A stretch of 64,000 nucleotides of DNA from Semisulcospira habei (lineage: Eukaryota; Mollusca; Gastropoda; Semisulcospiridae): contig BTPG01000005.1 of NCBI GenBank assembly GCA_036245525.1, forward strand, positions 117,681,884 through 117,745,883, given 5' to 3'. Made by a program: the position numbers and the translations under genes. Below the pieces are notes generated by a model that was given only the letters and a program-made list of their open reading frames with translations, made no database searches and had not been told where the DNA came from. Positions within the stretch are counted from its first letter, which is position 1. Every line of letters starts with the position of its first letter. Shown piece after piece: positions 1-9,079 of this stretch.

Positions 1-97
1 GATCTCTAAAATAAGATGTGAATGACCCATACACACAATGTCAGCAGTATATATGTTGCAAACAATTTTCTGACTGTGTTGGGATGCTCGATCTAAA

Positions 98-316
98 AAA
101 TGATTTTTTTTTCTAAAATGTATTTTTTTGAAAAATACTTACCGATGGCATTACTATCTGGGAATACACTCTATTGCCTATAGATTTCAGCAAAATTGTG
201 TGTAGCACACAACTGGGGAGGAGACACCGGGGATCCAAGCACTATGACCCCGGGTGGCCTCCCCTTACTACCCTATCCCGGCGAGCACAGGGCGACCTCG
301 TCAGTTTCACACATAG
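98..316. repeat. DIRS-A left inverted terminal repeat (3' end of the element)
   Basis: This segment matches the reverse complement of 23445-23643 almost base for base, from ACCGATGGCATTACTATCT inward to about position 316. The outermost 50 bases differ slightly between the two ends (CTTACCG here, CATTACCG at the other end), and that difference is reproduced in the internal complementary region. Confidence 0.9.
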
Positions 317-355
317 CCCCAAGAGGCAAGCGGGGCAGGCGGGAGGGCCATTCGA

Positions 356-455
356 GTAATGCCATCGGTAAGTATTTTTCAAAAAAATACATTTTAGAAA
401 AAAATTCATTTGTTTTTTCAAAATACATTACCGATGGCATTACTATCTGGGAGAA
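356..455. repeat. DIRS internal complementary region (ICR)
   Basis: The first half (about 357-412) is the reverse complement of the left terminus at 98-155. The second half (about 413-452) equals the reverse complement of the right terminus at about 23600-23643. The two termini are thus fused head to head next to the 3' inverted repeat. In DIRS elements the ICR is thought to template completion of the ends through a circular intermediate, so this supports the classification and the strand of the element. Confidence 0.85.
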
Positions 456-618
456 TGGCGAACAGGCGGAGGGTGCCGTATCTAACCATAACCCAACCAC
501 TCCGCCGGCCCCCTCGAGAGAGAACTCCCGACGATTTCAGCTATGATGTGCCTAAGACGCCAGCAGCGCTCGGAGGGAGTGCTGGGCCGCGGAGATGTCG
601 CCCACCCGTGCCAGGGAG

Positions 619-1549
619 TCACGTCAGCCGGATAGGTCTCTTAAGGTAGAAGCGTGCGAAAGTGGAGTCTGAGCGCCAGCCACCCGCTGCCACAATATCT
701 TTGACCGAGCAGTTGCGGTCCAGGGCTAGACTGGCGGCTACTGCTCTCACTTCATGCGCCCGGATTTGTAAAGGCTCAGCGCCGCGTGGGGAGAGGTCTA
801 GGTAGTCTGACCTAATCACCCACCGCAGCCAGGATGACAATCTGGGCCGAGATGTGGCGTCTGCCCGCGGACAAGGTAAGAAGAGGCGCGAGCGCCCCGG
901 CGCTGCGGCTGAGAGCGGCGCAGGTAAATCATTAGCACCCGCACTGGGTCCTGTTGCCGCGATCCAGGGGAGAGGTCCGCTCCATGGAGGGGCCGTATCG
1001 TTAGCACCTGAGGAGCCGCCGCGGGCGGCGGTTCTAGGCCAGGAAGGACGGATCGGAGAGCCTCTGCGCAGAGCCGTCGGAACGAACCGCAAACAGGCTG
1101 GGAGCATCGAGAGCGCGTGAAGCTCGCTGACTCGGGATGCTGTAGCGAGAGCCAGAAGGAAACAGGTTTTCCGGGTCAAGTCTGAGAACCGAGCCAAGGG
1201 GAGGGGCTCAAACCGGTCCGTATTCAACCACGTCAGTACCCAGGCAAGATCCCACCGGGGTACTAGGGAACGTGAAACCGGACGTCGGAGTTCAAAGTGA
1301 GCCAGAAATTCGACAGATCCTTGCAGGCGCCTGGGTCCGGAAGACACCGGTGACGGTAGATGTCCGCGATCATAGCGCGGTAGCCCTTGATGGCGACCGG
1401 GGCTAAGCCCCGGTCGTCGAAGAGCCACAGGAAGAACTCCGCCAGTTGGTGGGAGGCTAGGTTAGTGGGAGGGAGCCCATGGGAGGTGCACCAGGTCTGA
1501 AAGACCCTCCACGTGCCTTCGTACACCTTCCTTGTAGAGAGTCTGCGGG
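619..1549 (-). pseudogene. DIRS tyrosine recombinase, frameshifted and cut by Polinton-1
   Basis: The protein would integrate the circular DIRS DNA. The visible catalytic set is Arg in ATASRVSELHALS, the HxxR-type box RAHEVRAV, and the terminal GGWRSDSTFARFY with the nucleophilic Tyr. The start of the domain (RLSTRKVYEGTWRVFQTW) is read in another frame down to about 1265, so there is a frameshift near 1265-1300. Polinton-1 separates the gene from its promoter and the RT gene. The coding part stops at 619 ahead of the ICR, the usual DIRS position. Both lesions should abolish function. Confidence 0.85.
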
Positions 1550-1877
1550 AGAGAAATAAGAAAGTACAATACAAGAGATTTTTTGACGACGTCATCTTTT
1601 TACGTTTTTTGATAACAAAACACTCGTGTGACGTCACCTTTCATTTTTCCCGGATTCTAACTATTGTCTCTGACAAAACCTAATCACACATTGTTTTTTA
1701 AAAAAAAAATGATGACCATTTCCAGTCGAGAATAGTTCATTTCTGAGACCCATTGTCTTAATTAACCCCAATAATTAACTAATTACGGTCGTTAACGTCC
1801 ACACTGTTGTTTCTCTCAAATCAAACCAAAATCCTGACAGTGCAATCTATAATAGACTAATGACTTTTACACACCCC
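1550..1877. repeat. Polinton-1 left terminal inverted repeat
   Basis: This is a near-perfect inverted match to 18481-18809, with only homopolymer length differences. It contains a palindromic GACGTC pair around TGACGACGTCATC and TGACGTCACC. Beyond 1877 the ends diverge, apart from a short shared block around GTCAGAGTCGATTTC. Confidence 0.95.
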
Positions 1878-1974
1878 CCTGTCAGAGTCGATTTCTGAGA
1901 AACACGATTTTCAAAGTAAAACTTTATACGTTACTAGCAAGTTACAACTAACTTTTAAGAACCTGCAGAGGTAA

Positions 1975-2065
1975 CCTTTAAGTTACTTATCATAAAAACT
2001 TATTAATTACTTATCATAAGAACTTATTAATTACTTACTGTAAGTTCTTATAAGTTCTTACAACA
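1975..2065. repeat. Subterminal tandem repeats, AAGTTCTTATNAGT type
   Basis: Several imperfect copies of a roughly 22-bp motif, ATAAGAACTTATTAATTACT, lie just inside the left terminus. Each contains the palindrome AAGTTCTTAT/ATAAGAACTT. A matching array lies at the corresponding end of Polinton-2 (49620-49705), so the feature is conserved between copies and may bind an element protein (inference). Confidence 0.75.
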
Positions 2066-2136
2066 ACTTGACTTAAGTCACAACTTACTCGGTCAGATTT
2101 GCCAAGATACAAGGACAATAAAAAAACTTTTTTTTC

Positions 2137-2229
2137 TCAGTAATACTCTGGCAGTGGTGCTGATGGGGTTAAATAATCAGGCACAAGTGGTGTAAGTGGC
2201 ATGTCATTTTTCTGTGAAGTGTATGTCAT
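2137..2229 (-). CDS. Small proline-rich protein with late-domain-like motifs (30 aa)
   Basis: A 30-codon frame starts at an ATG 26 bp past the stop of the preceding membrane-protein gene. It is rich in Pro and Tyr and ends with PSAP directly followed by LPEYY. PSAP matches the P(T/S)AP motif that recruits TSG101, and LPxY/PPxY recruits Nedd4-type ligases in many enveloped viruses. The homologous frame in Polinton-2 (49459-49551) has the same length and ends PSAPPPEYY, but its ATG has become TTG. Conservation of frame and length between copies argues for a real peptide. Its function is an inference from motifs only. Confidence 0.55.
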   Translation of the reverse strand: MTYTSQKNDMPLTPLVPDYLTPSAPLPEYY

Positions 2230-2255
2230 TAATAAACGATTACCAAATCTGATTT

Positions 2256-2942
2256 TTATTTGTTTAAAAGATTGTGTAGTTTTTCTGTGGTTTCCTGAAC
2301 ACCGATCTGTTTCCCCATCTCTAAAAAACTAGCCTTCAGTTCTTCAACATTCACAGGAGATTGACTATGCATTTTATTTTGTATTTCAGACTTCTGTTTC
2401 TTGTAGTTATTTAAATCATCCTGGACTCTCTTAAATTCCTCGTCATCAATAAAATTATCGTTCAATGCCTTACTGATAATAAGTTTAAGACTGCTCAGCT
2501 TTGCACCAGCGAGCGTACTCAATGCTTCATGTTTCTGTAATTTTGTGTGAAACCTCTTGTTCAAGGCCTCCAAACCAAAACAAGCCAGGCATGTAGCAAC
2601 GCTAACAGCCTCAACTGCTATTCCAGCCAAACTCCCAATTCCTGTGGCGAACAGAACAATACCCCCTACAGAACATGAAGCTGAAACTGCACCAATAGCC
2701 ATAGAAGTGTTTTGAACAGAATTGAAAACGGTCTTATACCGTCTTTTGCACCGTGAGTATTTCGCCTCCTCACTCTCCAAATATTTCAAAGCTTCTGTAA
2801 TATTATTTAATCTGAATGCATCTGCCTGTAATGTTTTATCTGAAGCAATTGTCACCTGTGGATCAGGCGCAAGTGTTGTTTTAGTCATCACATTTGTTTC
2901 AGTCGGCTCAAGCGTCGGTAGTTGCGGATAGAAGTTTACCAT
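2256..2942 (-). CDS. Conserved Polinton membrane protein with two hydrophobic segments (228 aa)
   Basis: A hydrophilic N-terminus and a helical basic segment (KYLESEEAKYSRCKRR) are followed by two close hydrophobic stretches (SMAIGAVSASCSVGGIVLFA and GIGSLAGIAVEAVSVATCLA). The C-terminal half is charged and likely coiled, with EEFKRVQDDLNNYKKQKSE. I recognise this layout from many invertebrate Polintons, where the function is unknown; a virion or host membrane role is plausible. I chose the ATG at 2942 because the upstream extension would use GTG. It is the last long gene of the leftward cluster that also holds the 292- and 244-residue genes. Polinton-2 has a copy at 48766-49429. Confidence 0.8.
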   Translation of the reverse strand: MVNFYPQLPTLEPTETNVMTKTTLAPDPQVTIASDKTLQADAFRLNNITEALKYLESEEAKYSRCKRRYKTVFNSVQNTSMAIGAVSASCSVGGIVLFATGIGSLAGIAVEAVSVATCLACFGLEALNKRFHTKLQKHEALSTLAGAKLSSLKLIISKALNDNFIDDEEFKRVQDDLNNYKKQKSEIQNKMHSQSPVNVEELKASFLEMGKQIGVQETTEKLHNLLNK

Positions 2943-2970
2943 TTTTTTATTCACAAATATTTTTTTTTAT

Positions 2971-3849
2971 TTAATCAGCAATTACATTTTGCAACTCTTC
3001 AAAAGTATACAATTTGCTGGCATAATAAAATGCAACAAGATCAATGTGTTCAAGGTTTATGTAACTCAGACGAACAAAAGTTGTTTTGTCGACCACCACC
3101 TTGACAGCTGGAACACTGCTCGAAACATTAATAACATCAACATTTTTTGTAATAGCAATAAAGACCTTTGATGATTCTGTTACTGTTTCGTCCCATGTAA
3201 GTTTAATTCCTTGTGCAATTTGAGCCTCTTTAGCAGTAGCAACAGATTTCATGATAATTTCAAATACTATTGTCACTTCTCTAGCCATGACTAAGCTTGC
3301 TGGCATAAACACAACAGAAGTATCTGATCTACCCTTTCTAGTTGTAAGAAGATACCGCCGTTTCTCATAATTTTCAACTTTCAGTTTTTCTCTGCTATTG
3401 TTGTCTGGGGCAAAGCTTGGAACAAGGCTTACAATAAGCGGCCCAGAATTAACAACTTTCCTAAACACTAAGGCGCCTTCATCATCAGTGTATACATAAG
3501 GACTAATAAATTCCAACTTTATGTCCCAGTCAATTGTGGGCGGTGGAACAGGTACAGGTGAAACCACCCACTTATTTCCCACATGTATTAAGTTGTAAGG
3601 CGCATTATTTACGGGTGGAGTAGGTACAGTAACATCACGTAGCTGACCAAGTTTAGGAATCTGTTTTTCACCGTCTTTCATGTCAACAATTACTTTCCTC
3701 TTGTACATGCCAAAGGAATCAAGTTCAAAACCATATATTTCTCCAATTTCTCCTTCCTTTTCAAAATCCTGTACGTCTGCCAAATCTTTCAACTCTGTAA
3801 CCGGACACGCAACTGGTATGATTGTTCGCTTTGGACCAAGACCACTCAT
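2971..3849 (-). CDS. Polinton protein of unknown function (292 aa)
   Basis: The frame starts at an ATG 20 bp after the stop of the penton-like gene and ends 28 bp before the next start, so it belongs to a tight leftward cluster. The sequence is mixed alpha/beta with a Pro-rich linker (VSPVPVPPPTIDWD) near residue 105 and no membrane segment or catalytic motif that I recognise. The C-terminal half (VVFMPASLVMAREVTIVFEI) is strand-rich. A structural or virion-associated role is possible from its position next to the minor capsid gene, but this is inference. The Polinton-2 copy (47010-48741) carries two SINE insertions and an internal duplication. Confidence 0.75.
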   Translation of the reverse strand: MSGLGPKRTIIPVACPVTELKDLADVQDFEKEGEIGEIYGFELDSFGMYKRKVIVDMKDGEKQIPKLGQLRDVTVPTPPVNNAPYNLIHVGNKWVVSPVPVPPPTIDWDIKLEFISPYVYTDDEGALVFRKVVNSGPLIVSLVPSFAPDNNSREKLKVENYEKRRYLLTTRKGRSDTSVVFMPASLVMAREVTIVFEIIMKSVATAKEAQIAQGIKLTWDETVTESSKVFIAITKNVDVINVSSSVPAVKVVVDKTTFVRLSYINLEHIDLVAFYYASKLYTFEELQNVIAD

Positions 3850-3869
3850 TTTTATAAACAAAAATAAAA

Positions 3870-4604
3870 TTATTTAATTTCCAACAAAACACTAAAATCA
3901 TGCATAAGAACTGGTTTGTCATCCTGATTAGTTACAGATATACTCAGTGACTCAAAGAAACTAGAACCTAATTTCTTAAACTGTAAATTAGGAAATCTAA
4001 CAACTACACTTTCACAATAGGGTGCAGTTCCAGTTGGTAAGCATCTCAACAAAGTTGAAGGCTTTCCATTGTGAACATTCTCAGATGTGTTTAGTTCTTT
4101 CAAATAAACATTTAGCACTGTGTGTACTGACAAATGAACAGGATATCTTCCAATTATTTTTTCTTTTTTTGGTTTTAGTAGTAGTTGTTGCCTTTCTGGA
4201 CCTAACCATTTTGTCCAATCTTCATCTGGAAAAGAAATTATATTACCCATAAACCCAAGTAATTTTATAAGACTTAATGATAATGAATACTCACTACCTT
4301 TTGGAAAATCTAATGTAACAAGTAAGTTAGCCGGATTTAAAGTTGCTTTAATTTTAAATTCATTTTGTAGCCATTCAGCTAAAGTACAAAAGTCATAATA
4401 CCCAGCTCGTAAAACATTAACTCTCTTTAAACTAGCAACAACAGATCCATCTATATAATAATCTGTATCATTTGTAACATTAAACCATTTTACTGTGTAA
4501 AACATTTCATGGATAGCTACAGCCTTGCTACCATCACGATTATCAATCCCATTAGTTAACCACACTGGTTTGCTTGTGTCAAGATTTGTTAAGGTAATAA
4601 ACAT
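3870..4604 (-). CDS. Penton-like minor capsid protein (244 aa)
   Basis: The protein should form the pentameric vertices of the capsid. The size fits Polinton minor capsid proteins (single jelly roll). Recognisable features are the N-terminal KPVWLTNGIDNRDGSKAVAI with a following YTVKWFN strand, and a C-terminus of strands ending ISVTNQDDKPVLMHDFSVLL, which resembles the end of penton-like proteins. It is divergently transcribed from the 419-residue gene with only 23 bp between the two start codons. The Polinton-2 copy is intact. Assignment rests on size, position and pattern, not on a search. Confidence 0.65.
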   Translation of the reverse strand: MFITLTNLDTSKPVWLTNGIDNRDGSKAVAIHEMFYTVKWFNVTNDTDYYIDGSVVASLKRVNVLRAGYYDFCTLAEWLQNEFKIKATLNPANLLVTLDFPKGSEYSLSLSLIKLLGFMGNIISFPDEDWTKWLGPERQQLLLKPKKEKIIGRYPVHLSVHTVLNVYLKELNTSENVHNGKPSTLLRCLPTGTAPYCESVVVRFPNLQFKKLGSSFFESLSISVTNQDDKPVLMHDFSVLLEIK

Positions 4605-4627
4605 TTTTATTATCTCATATAAAAAGG
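4605..4627. promoter_or_regulatory. Divergent start-to-start spacer, AT-rich
   Basis: Only 23 bp separate the start codons of the leftward penton-like gene and the rightward 419-residue gene. The spacer contains CTCATATAAAAAGG, a TATA-like stretch, so transcription signals must overlap the neighbouring coding regions. The same spacing is kept in Polinton-2 (46244-46269). Confidence 0.5.
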
Positions 4628-5887
4628 ATGGAATTTAAATCACCAACCATTACCACTACAAACGCATTTCAATTTAATGTGGATGCCAAATATAATGTTG
4701 CACCTACTTATGAACAGAAAATAATTCAACTAAATCAGCTTGACATAGCTGTGTCTGACGCAAGCGTACAAGATCTATTCCAAGTGAAAGTACCCAACCC
4801 ATTTGACCATTACCTAAACCCTCCAATAACAGATGACTCAACTGCAAGAAAGTGGTCTTCAAGTCCACTACAGATGTTTCAAAACCAACTCAACTTTGCA
4901 ATACTATGTTCAACTACAGGCTGTGGTGTTTCATTCACAGATCATTTGAATCACTCAAACAAACTGATTAGGTCTGTGTATCATTTCCATGTTTATTACC
5001 AGCTTAGACGTATACTGTCAGAACTTCATACACCACTACCAACTGAATCCAGTTTCAACAGGTATAACAACCCTATGGATATGAAAGCGTTTGAACGCAT
5101 CTGTAATGAATTTAACATCAGTCCCCGGTATGACTTCACACAAAAACTTGATGATCACAAAGGCATGGGTACATTGTATTATGCTATGAGTCACAGACAA
5201 TACCCTCAAGATTACTACCCTGGGTACACTTCATTCTCATCTAAATCTGAAGTCTGGATAGGATCAATAGAGCAGAAGCAGTCAAACGCATGGACCACAT
5301 TTATTTTAGATAAATCTGACGGGTTTACTCAAGCAGGAGTCGAGCGCGTCAATGAATCTATCAGAACATATGTCTGGTGTTTACTAGGAGCACAATCACT
5401 AACAAAATCAAACATTTTGAATGGAAGTGGCAAATTTGAAGCACAAAAACAGTTTCTCGCAAACTTAGAAGACTCAATCAATTCAACAGTAGATCTCCCA
5501 TCAAGCATACAGCGCTATCAAGACGTACTCAGATATGCCAGATCAAAAGTTGACTTTGTAGTTGGCATCGGGTTATACATGTTACCATCTGACCTTCAAC
5601 TCCAAATGGGAACAATAACAAATTATAATAATGAAATCATTGTTGCAGGTGTTGGTCAAAAACTCGGTCTCAATCAATCTGTAAACTTAGGAGGAACAAC
5701 CACACATGTTCAGTCATTAAAATCATTACAGACGGTAACACCCCCGGCCCCGGCCCCGGCCCCAACACCGACACTCATACAACCAGTACAGTCAACACCA
5801 ACCCCTGACACACATGAGTCAGAGAGAACTGCATTGGTAATAGGTCTAACAGGATTAGGGGTTTTACTTCTTTATCTGTTTCATTAA
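4628..5887 (+). CDS. Polinton protein with C-terminal membrane anchor (419 aa)
   Basis: A soluble region of about 360 residues is followed by a Pro-rich linker (PPAPAPAPTPTL) near residue 375 and a C-terminal hydrophobic helix (ALVIGLTGLGVLLLYLF) ending in FH. This looks like a tail-anchored or virion membrane protein, but I do not recognise the family. It lies between the penton-like gene (divergent) and the 403-residue gene (convergent). The true end of the 403-residue gene overlaps its last codons. The Polinton-2 copy (45001-46243) is broken. Confidence 0.75.
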   Translation: MEFKSPTITTTNAFQFNVDAKYNVAPTYEQKIIQLNQLDIAVSDASVQDLFQVKVPNPFDHYLNPPITDDSTARKWSSSPLQMFQNQLNFAILCSTTGCGVSFTDHLNHSNKLIRSVYHFHVYYQLRRILSELHTPLPTESSFNRYNNPMDMKAFERICNEFNISPRYDFTQKLDDHKGMGTLYYAMSHRQYPQDYYPGYTSFSSKSEVWIGSIEQKQSNAWTTFILDKSDGFTQAGVERVNESIRTYVWCLLGAQSLTKSNILNGSGKFEAQKQFLANLEDSINSTVDLPSSIQRYQDVLRYARSKVDFVVGIGLYMLPSDLQLQMGTITNYNNEIIVAGVGQKLGLNQSVNLGGTTTHVQSLKSLQTVTPPAPAPAPTPTLIQPVQSTPTPDTHESERTALVIGLTGLGVLLLYLFH

Positions 5888-5907
5888 ATAACCCACCATC
5901 AACCCTC

Positions 5908-7119
5908 CTACTGTAACCAAAAAGACCCACACATGTTCTGCCATAAACCTACTGCCTTTGCTGCTGTAGTAATCAACCAACTGACAACAGTGCCAATTAT
6001 GCCAGGCAAAGCATCCACTGCTTTCAGAGCCAATTTCTTAAGCAAGTCTGAAATGTGAGACAGTTGTTTCTTTACCCACGTCTGTAAATCTTTTGGGTCT
6101 GTTGGAGTCGGGGTTGGTGGGCCCGGGGGTGGTGGTGCACCCCCACTAACCCCAGCACCGGAGACAGCCAACACAACAGTACTAATAATAAATCCAAGAG
6201 CAGTAATTAAACTAGCAATTGTAATACCCTGCTCTCTGAAAAGTGTTTTTAATCTCTCAGCCAAAGTAGTGTCTTCGTGAAGTATTTTCTGAATAGTTTC
6301 TCTAATCCTGTTGACCTGTGATTTTAGTTTTTGTCTCCCAATACTAATTGTTTCTAACCGTCCTGATCTTTCTATCTGCAAATCATTTAATCTATGCTGT
6401 ATTCTTTCTTTCATTTCTGTGTCAAGATTTCCATTGTCTGCGGTAGCCAGTTTCTCTTTTTCACGTTCTATGTGTTTATCAAGCTCTCCCAGTTTGGCAA
6501 GATTATTAACCATCTCACCTCTTATCGTCTGCAGTGATTTATCCAATCCCATAATCTCCCTCATTGACAAAGGTGGGTCGTTTATTGTTTTCATAGCGTC
6601 ATTTAATTGCCCTTCAGTAAATGAGGTTTCTTGTATCACTGTGTTTGCTATTTCTGGTAGGCTTGTTACTGGTGCCATTTCAATCTCTTGCCCTGTTGGC
6701 AACTTTGTTTGCGTGTCGTGAAGAACACTAACCAGTCTAGGCGCAAGCGGCGTGACAGGAGACCCACCAATACCCAGTTGACGCAAGGCACCAACACCAC
6801 CTTCATTTTTTATTGTACTTAAAGCCCTAAACCTACTAGGGTCTTTTTTGTTAGTCAATAGTACTTTTCCTTTGTCAACAGTATTTAAATATAAATGACC
6901 CTTGCCATCAAGTTCAAACTGATTAGGATCTACGTTGTCTGGGCGGCCACCAACATGATCATAAAATGAGTTCACTTTGGTTTCTAAAAGTTCGTGACGT
7001 AAACTGTAAATATTTCTTGTACCAGTCATATCTGCCATATCTGCCATATCTGTTGTATTACCAAAATCATACGTGTCATCCATTTCAAAATCTTCATGAT
7101 TAAATCCTCCCGCTGCCAT
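5908..7119 (-). CDS. Polinton coiled-coil/membrane protein, frameshifted near its C-terminus (403 aa as read)
   Basis: An acidic N-terminus with DMADMADMT repeats is followed by a charged coiled-coil region at about 190-285 (KLGELDKHIEREKEKLATAD), a hydrophobic segment at about 300-325 (GITIASLITALGFIISTVVL), a Pro-rich linker, and an amphipathic segment (ALKAVDALPGIIGTVVSWLI). I recognise this arrangement from invertebrate Polintons, where its role is unknown. Compared with Polinton-2, one base is missing near 5955, so this copy ends in an aberrant tail and loses a final hydrophobic segment. Without that deletion the frame would end near 5867 and overlap the 419-residue gene. It is divergent from the major capsid gene with 40 bp between starts. 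Confidence 0.75.
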   Translation of the reverse strand: MAAGGFNHEDFEMDDTYDFGNTTDMADMADMTGTRNIYSLRHELLETKVNSFYDHVGGRPDNVDPNQFELDGKGHLYLNTVDKGKVLLTNKKDPSRFRALSTIKNEGGVGALRQLGIGGSPVTPLAPRLVSVLHDTQTKLPTGQEIEMAPVTSLPEIANTVIQETSFTEGQLNDAMKTINDPPLSMREIMGLDKSLQTIRGEMVNNLAKLGELDKHIEREKEKLATADNGNLDTEMKERIQHRLNDLQIERSGRLETISIGRQKLKSQVNRIRETIQKILHEDTTLAERLKTLFREQGITIASLITALGFIISTVVLAVSGAGVSGGAPPPPGPPTPTPTDPKDLQTWVKKQLSHISDLLKKLALKAVDALPGIIGTVVSWLITTAAKAVGLWQNMCGSFWLQ

Positions 7120-7159
7120 TGTTTTATTAATTTATTATTTTTTATTGTGCATAATAAAA
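7120..7159. promoter_or_regulatory. 40-bp divergent spacer between the 403-residue gene and the major capsid gene
   Basis: The spacer is almost all A and T and ends AATAAAA directly before the ATG of the capsid gene. The AATAAAAATG start context recurs before several rightward genes (9111, 9492 and here) and again in Polinton-2. The spacer must serve divergent transcription; which strand signals lie where cannot be told by eye. Confidence 0.5.
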
Positions 7160-8443
7160 ATGACACAGTCTTACGGATCAAAGTTAGACCCATACAGAAA
7201 ACTACGTGAGCCCCTGGGTGTTAAAGGCATTCGTCAATCAATAGTCATCACGAACAATCCTAGTACCATAGACCAGAACCAAACGCTTACAGTAAAGTTT
7301 CCAAACCTAGGTCCCAGTGACGTTATTGTTCCTGGCACTGCTCGTCTTGCTTTTAATATTGAACTATCATCAGACGCAGACGTAAACAGAACACTGGTTG
7401 ACAATCTTGGCAGAGCAATTGTTAGAACTATTAAAGTAAAACTTGAAGGACAGGAAGTGTTTAGTCTTGATGACTCAGATGTGTTCTACTGTTACAAAGA
7501 TCTTTGGCTCACAAGAGAAGAACGAGAAGACCGTATTTACCAAGGCATACAGTCTGATAATGTTGGTAAACTTCGAATCAATGCTGGAGATAAATCAACG
7601 TCAGCAGCCAATGACGTTATTATAGCAGAAACATATGGAACCAGATTTTACATTCCACTTGAGTTTGAAATCCTAACAGCACATTTGCCTTATTATCAAG
7701 GAGCACTGAATGACCGTCTAAGTTTTGAACTAACTTTCAATGACTACTCCAAAGTCATTAAATCATCTGCCACAGATGCAACATACAAGATCTCTAACAT
7801 TTCCTTGGAATATGAAATTGTTACACATACTGAACTAGCCAGACTCATTCAAAATCAGTATCAGTCAAGACTACCAATTTATTATGACAGGGTGATTAGA
7901 CATAGTTTAATACCCAAAGACAAAAGCGACCCAATGTGGAACATAAACTTGAACACGCCTGCCAGGTCACTGAAAGGTATTCTTATGTTGTTTGTTGAAC
8001 CGGTGAGTCCATACAAAAGAGATTCAGAAAAATTCTACAATCCTAAGATTACACATTTGTCCTGCACAATTGAAGGCCGTCCTAATCAAGTGTACGCTTC
8101 AGGAATGTTACCTTATCAACACTATGATGAAACCACAAAGTATTTTGCAGGAGGAAGGATTAGAGATAAACCTGCAAACATTGCGTGCAAAGATCTACAT
8201 CTGTATGACGTTAGGATCGGACAATACCTTACAAACAAGTATGCACTGTGGCTAGACCTTCGTAGTACAGATGATGATTACCTTCATGGGTCAGGACGTA
8301 CTGTCGAGAACGGTAGTGATGGAATAACAATTCAGATACAAAAGAAGGTTGAAACTGCTGCAGCCATAAACATATATTTGTATCTAATTTATGACGCACA
8401 ACTCAATATACAAGAGTGTAGACTAAGTGGACACATATATTAA
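7160..8443 (+). CDS. Major capsid protein, hexon-like double jelly roll (427 aa)
   Basis: The protein should form the trimeric capsomers of the shell. Size and strand-rich pattern fit Polinton and adintovirus major capsid proteins. Recognisable parts are the N-terminal YRKLREPLGVKGIRQSI, the strand block VPGTARLAFNIELSSD, and the central RFYIPLEFEILTAHLPYYQG followed by NDRLSFELTFND. I chose the ATG at 7160 because the longer frame would begin at TTG. It is followed after 19 bp by the packaging ATPase, the usual morphogenesis pairing. The frame is intact here but broken by a 2-bp deletion in Polinton-2. Confidence 0.85.
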   Translation: MTQSYGSKLDPYRKLREPLGVKGIRQSIVITNNPSTIDQNQTLTVKFPNLGPSDVIVPGTARLAFNIELSSDADVNRTLVDNLGRAIVRTIKVKLEGQEVFSLDDSDVFYCYKDLWLTREEREDRIYQGIQSDNVGKLRINAGDKSTSAANDVIIAETYGTRFYIPLEFEILTAHLPYYQGALNDRLSFELTFNDYSKVIKSSATDATYKISNISLEYEIVTHTELARLIQNQYQSRLPIYYDRVIRHSLIPKDKSDPMWNINLNTPARSLKGILMLFVEPVSPYKRDSEKFYNPKITHLSCTIEGRPNQVYASGMLPYQHYDETTKYFAGGRIRDKPANIACKDLHLYDVRIGQYLTNKYALWLDLRSTDDDYLHGSGRTVENGSDGITIQIQKKVETAAAINIYLYLIYDAQLNIQECRLSGHIY

Positions 8444-8462
8444 AATTATATTGTGTATTAAA

Positions 8463-9074
8463 ATGAACCGGAGCTTAATGACCCTTGACCCACACTGTGG
8501 ATTGTTTTGTGGCGCCACAGGGTGTGGGAAAACTGAATTTGTTCTTAACCTCTTACAAACAAGATACATACACCATTTTGAAAACATTGTAATATTTTGT
8601 CCTACAATCAAACACAACAAAGCTTATCACAATCGTTTATTCATTTGGACTGACAGCAACATATACTTAGTTGACCCTGAGAAAAAACTGAATGACTACC
8701 TACAATATTTTTACAAGCAATTTGAAGGACAGCCAACATTGTTCATAGTTGATGACTGTTCTGCAGAGAAAGACATTGTCAAGAAGAGAAACACTCTAGC
8801 AGAACTTGCCTTCAGTGGCAGACATGCAAATGTAAGTGTATGGATTCTCACTCAAAAATATAATGCTGTACTGAAAGATTTTCGAGAACAGTTAAAGTTT
8901 ATCTGTTTGTTTTACTGCAAGGATCGTGACAGCTTTGAAGACTGTCTCAGAGAAAATGATGTCATCCCAAATAAGCATGAACGAGATGATGTAAAAAATA
9001 AACTGAAATCAACTAAGCATCTAAAGCTCATTTTAAAGACAGATCAGCCCACAGGGTATGGGTTAGTAAATTGA
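8463..9074 (+). CDS. A32/FtsK-HerA-like packaging ATPase (203 aa)
   Basis: The enzyme would drive DNA into the capsid. Walker A is GATGCGKT at about residues 17-24 and Walker B is LFIVDD at about 93-98, followed by a sensor-like region ILTQKYN. Length (about 200 residues) fits Polinton ATPases. The ATG at 8463 is preceded by TATTAAA, and the longer frame upstream would run back into the capsid gene. It directly follows the major capsid gene. The Polinton-2 copy is intact and nearly identical, which suggests recent common origin or selection. Confidence 0.9.
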   Translation: MNRSLMTLDPHCGLFCGATGCGKTEFVLNLLQTRYIHHFENIVIFCPTIKHNKAYHNRLFIWTDSNIYLVDPEKKLNDYLQYFYKQFEGQPTLFIVDDCSAEKDIVKKRNTLAELAFSGRHANVSVWILTQKYNAVLKDFREQLKFICLFYCKDRDSFEDCLRENDVIPNKHERDDVKNKLKSTKHLKLILKTDQPTGYGLVN

Positions 9075-9079
9075 TGTAA

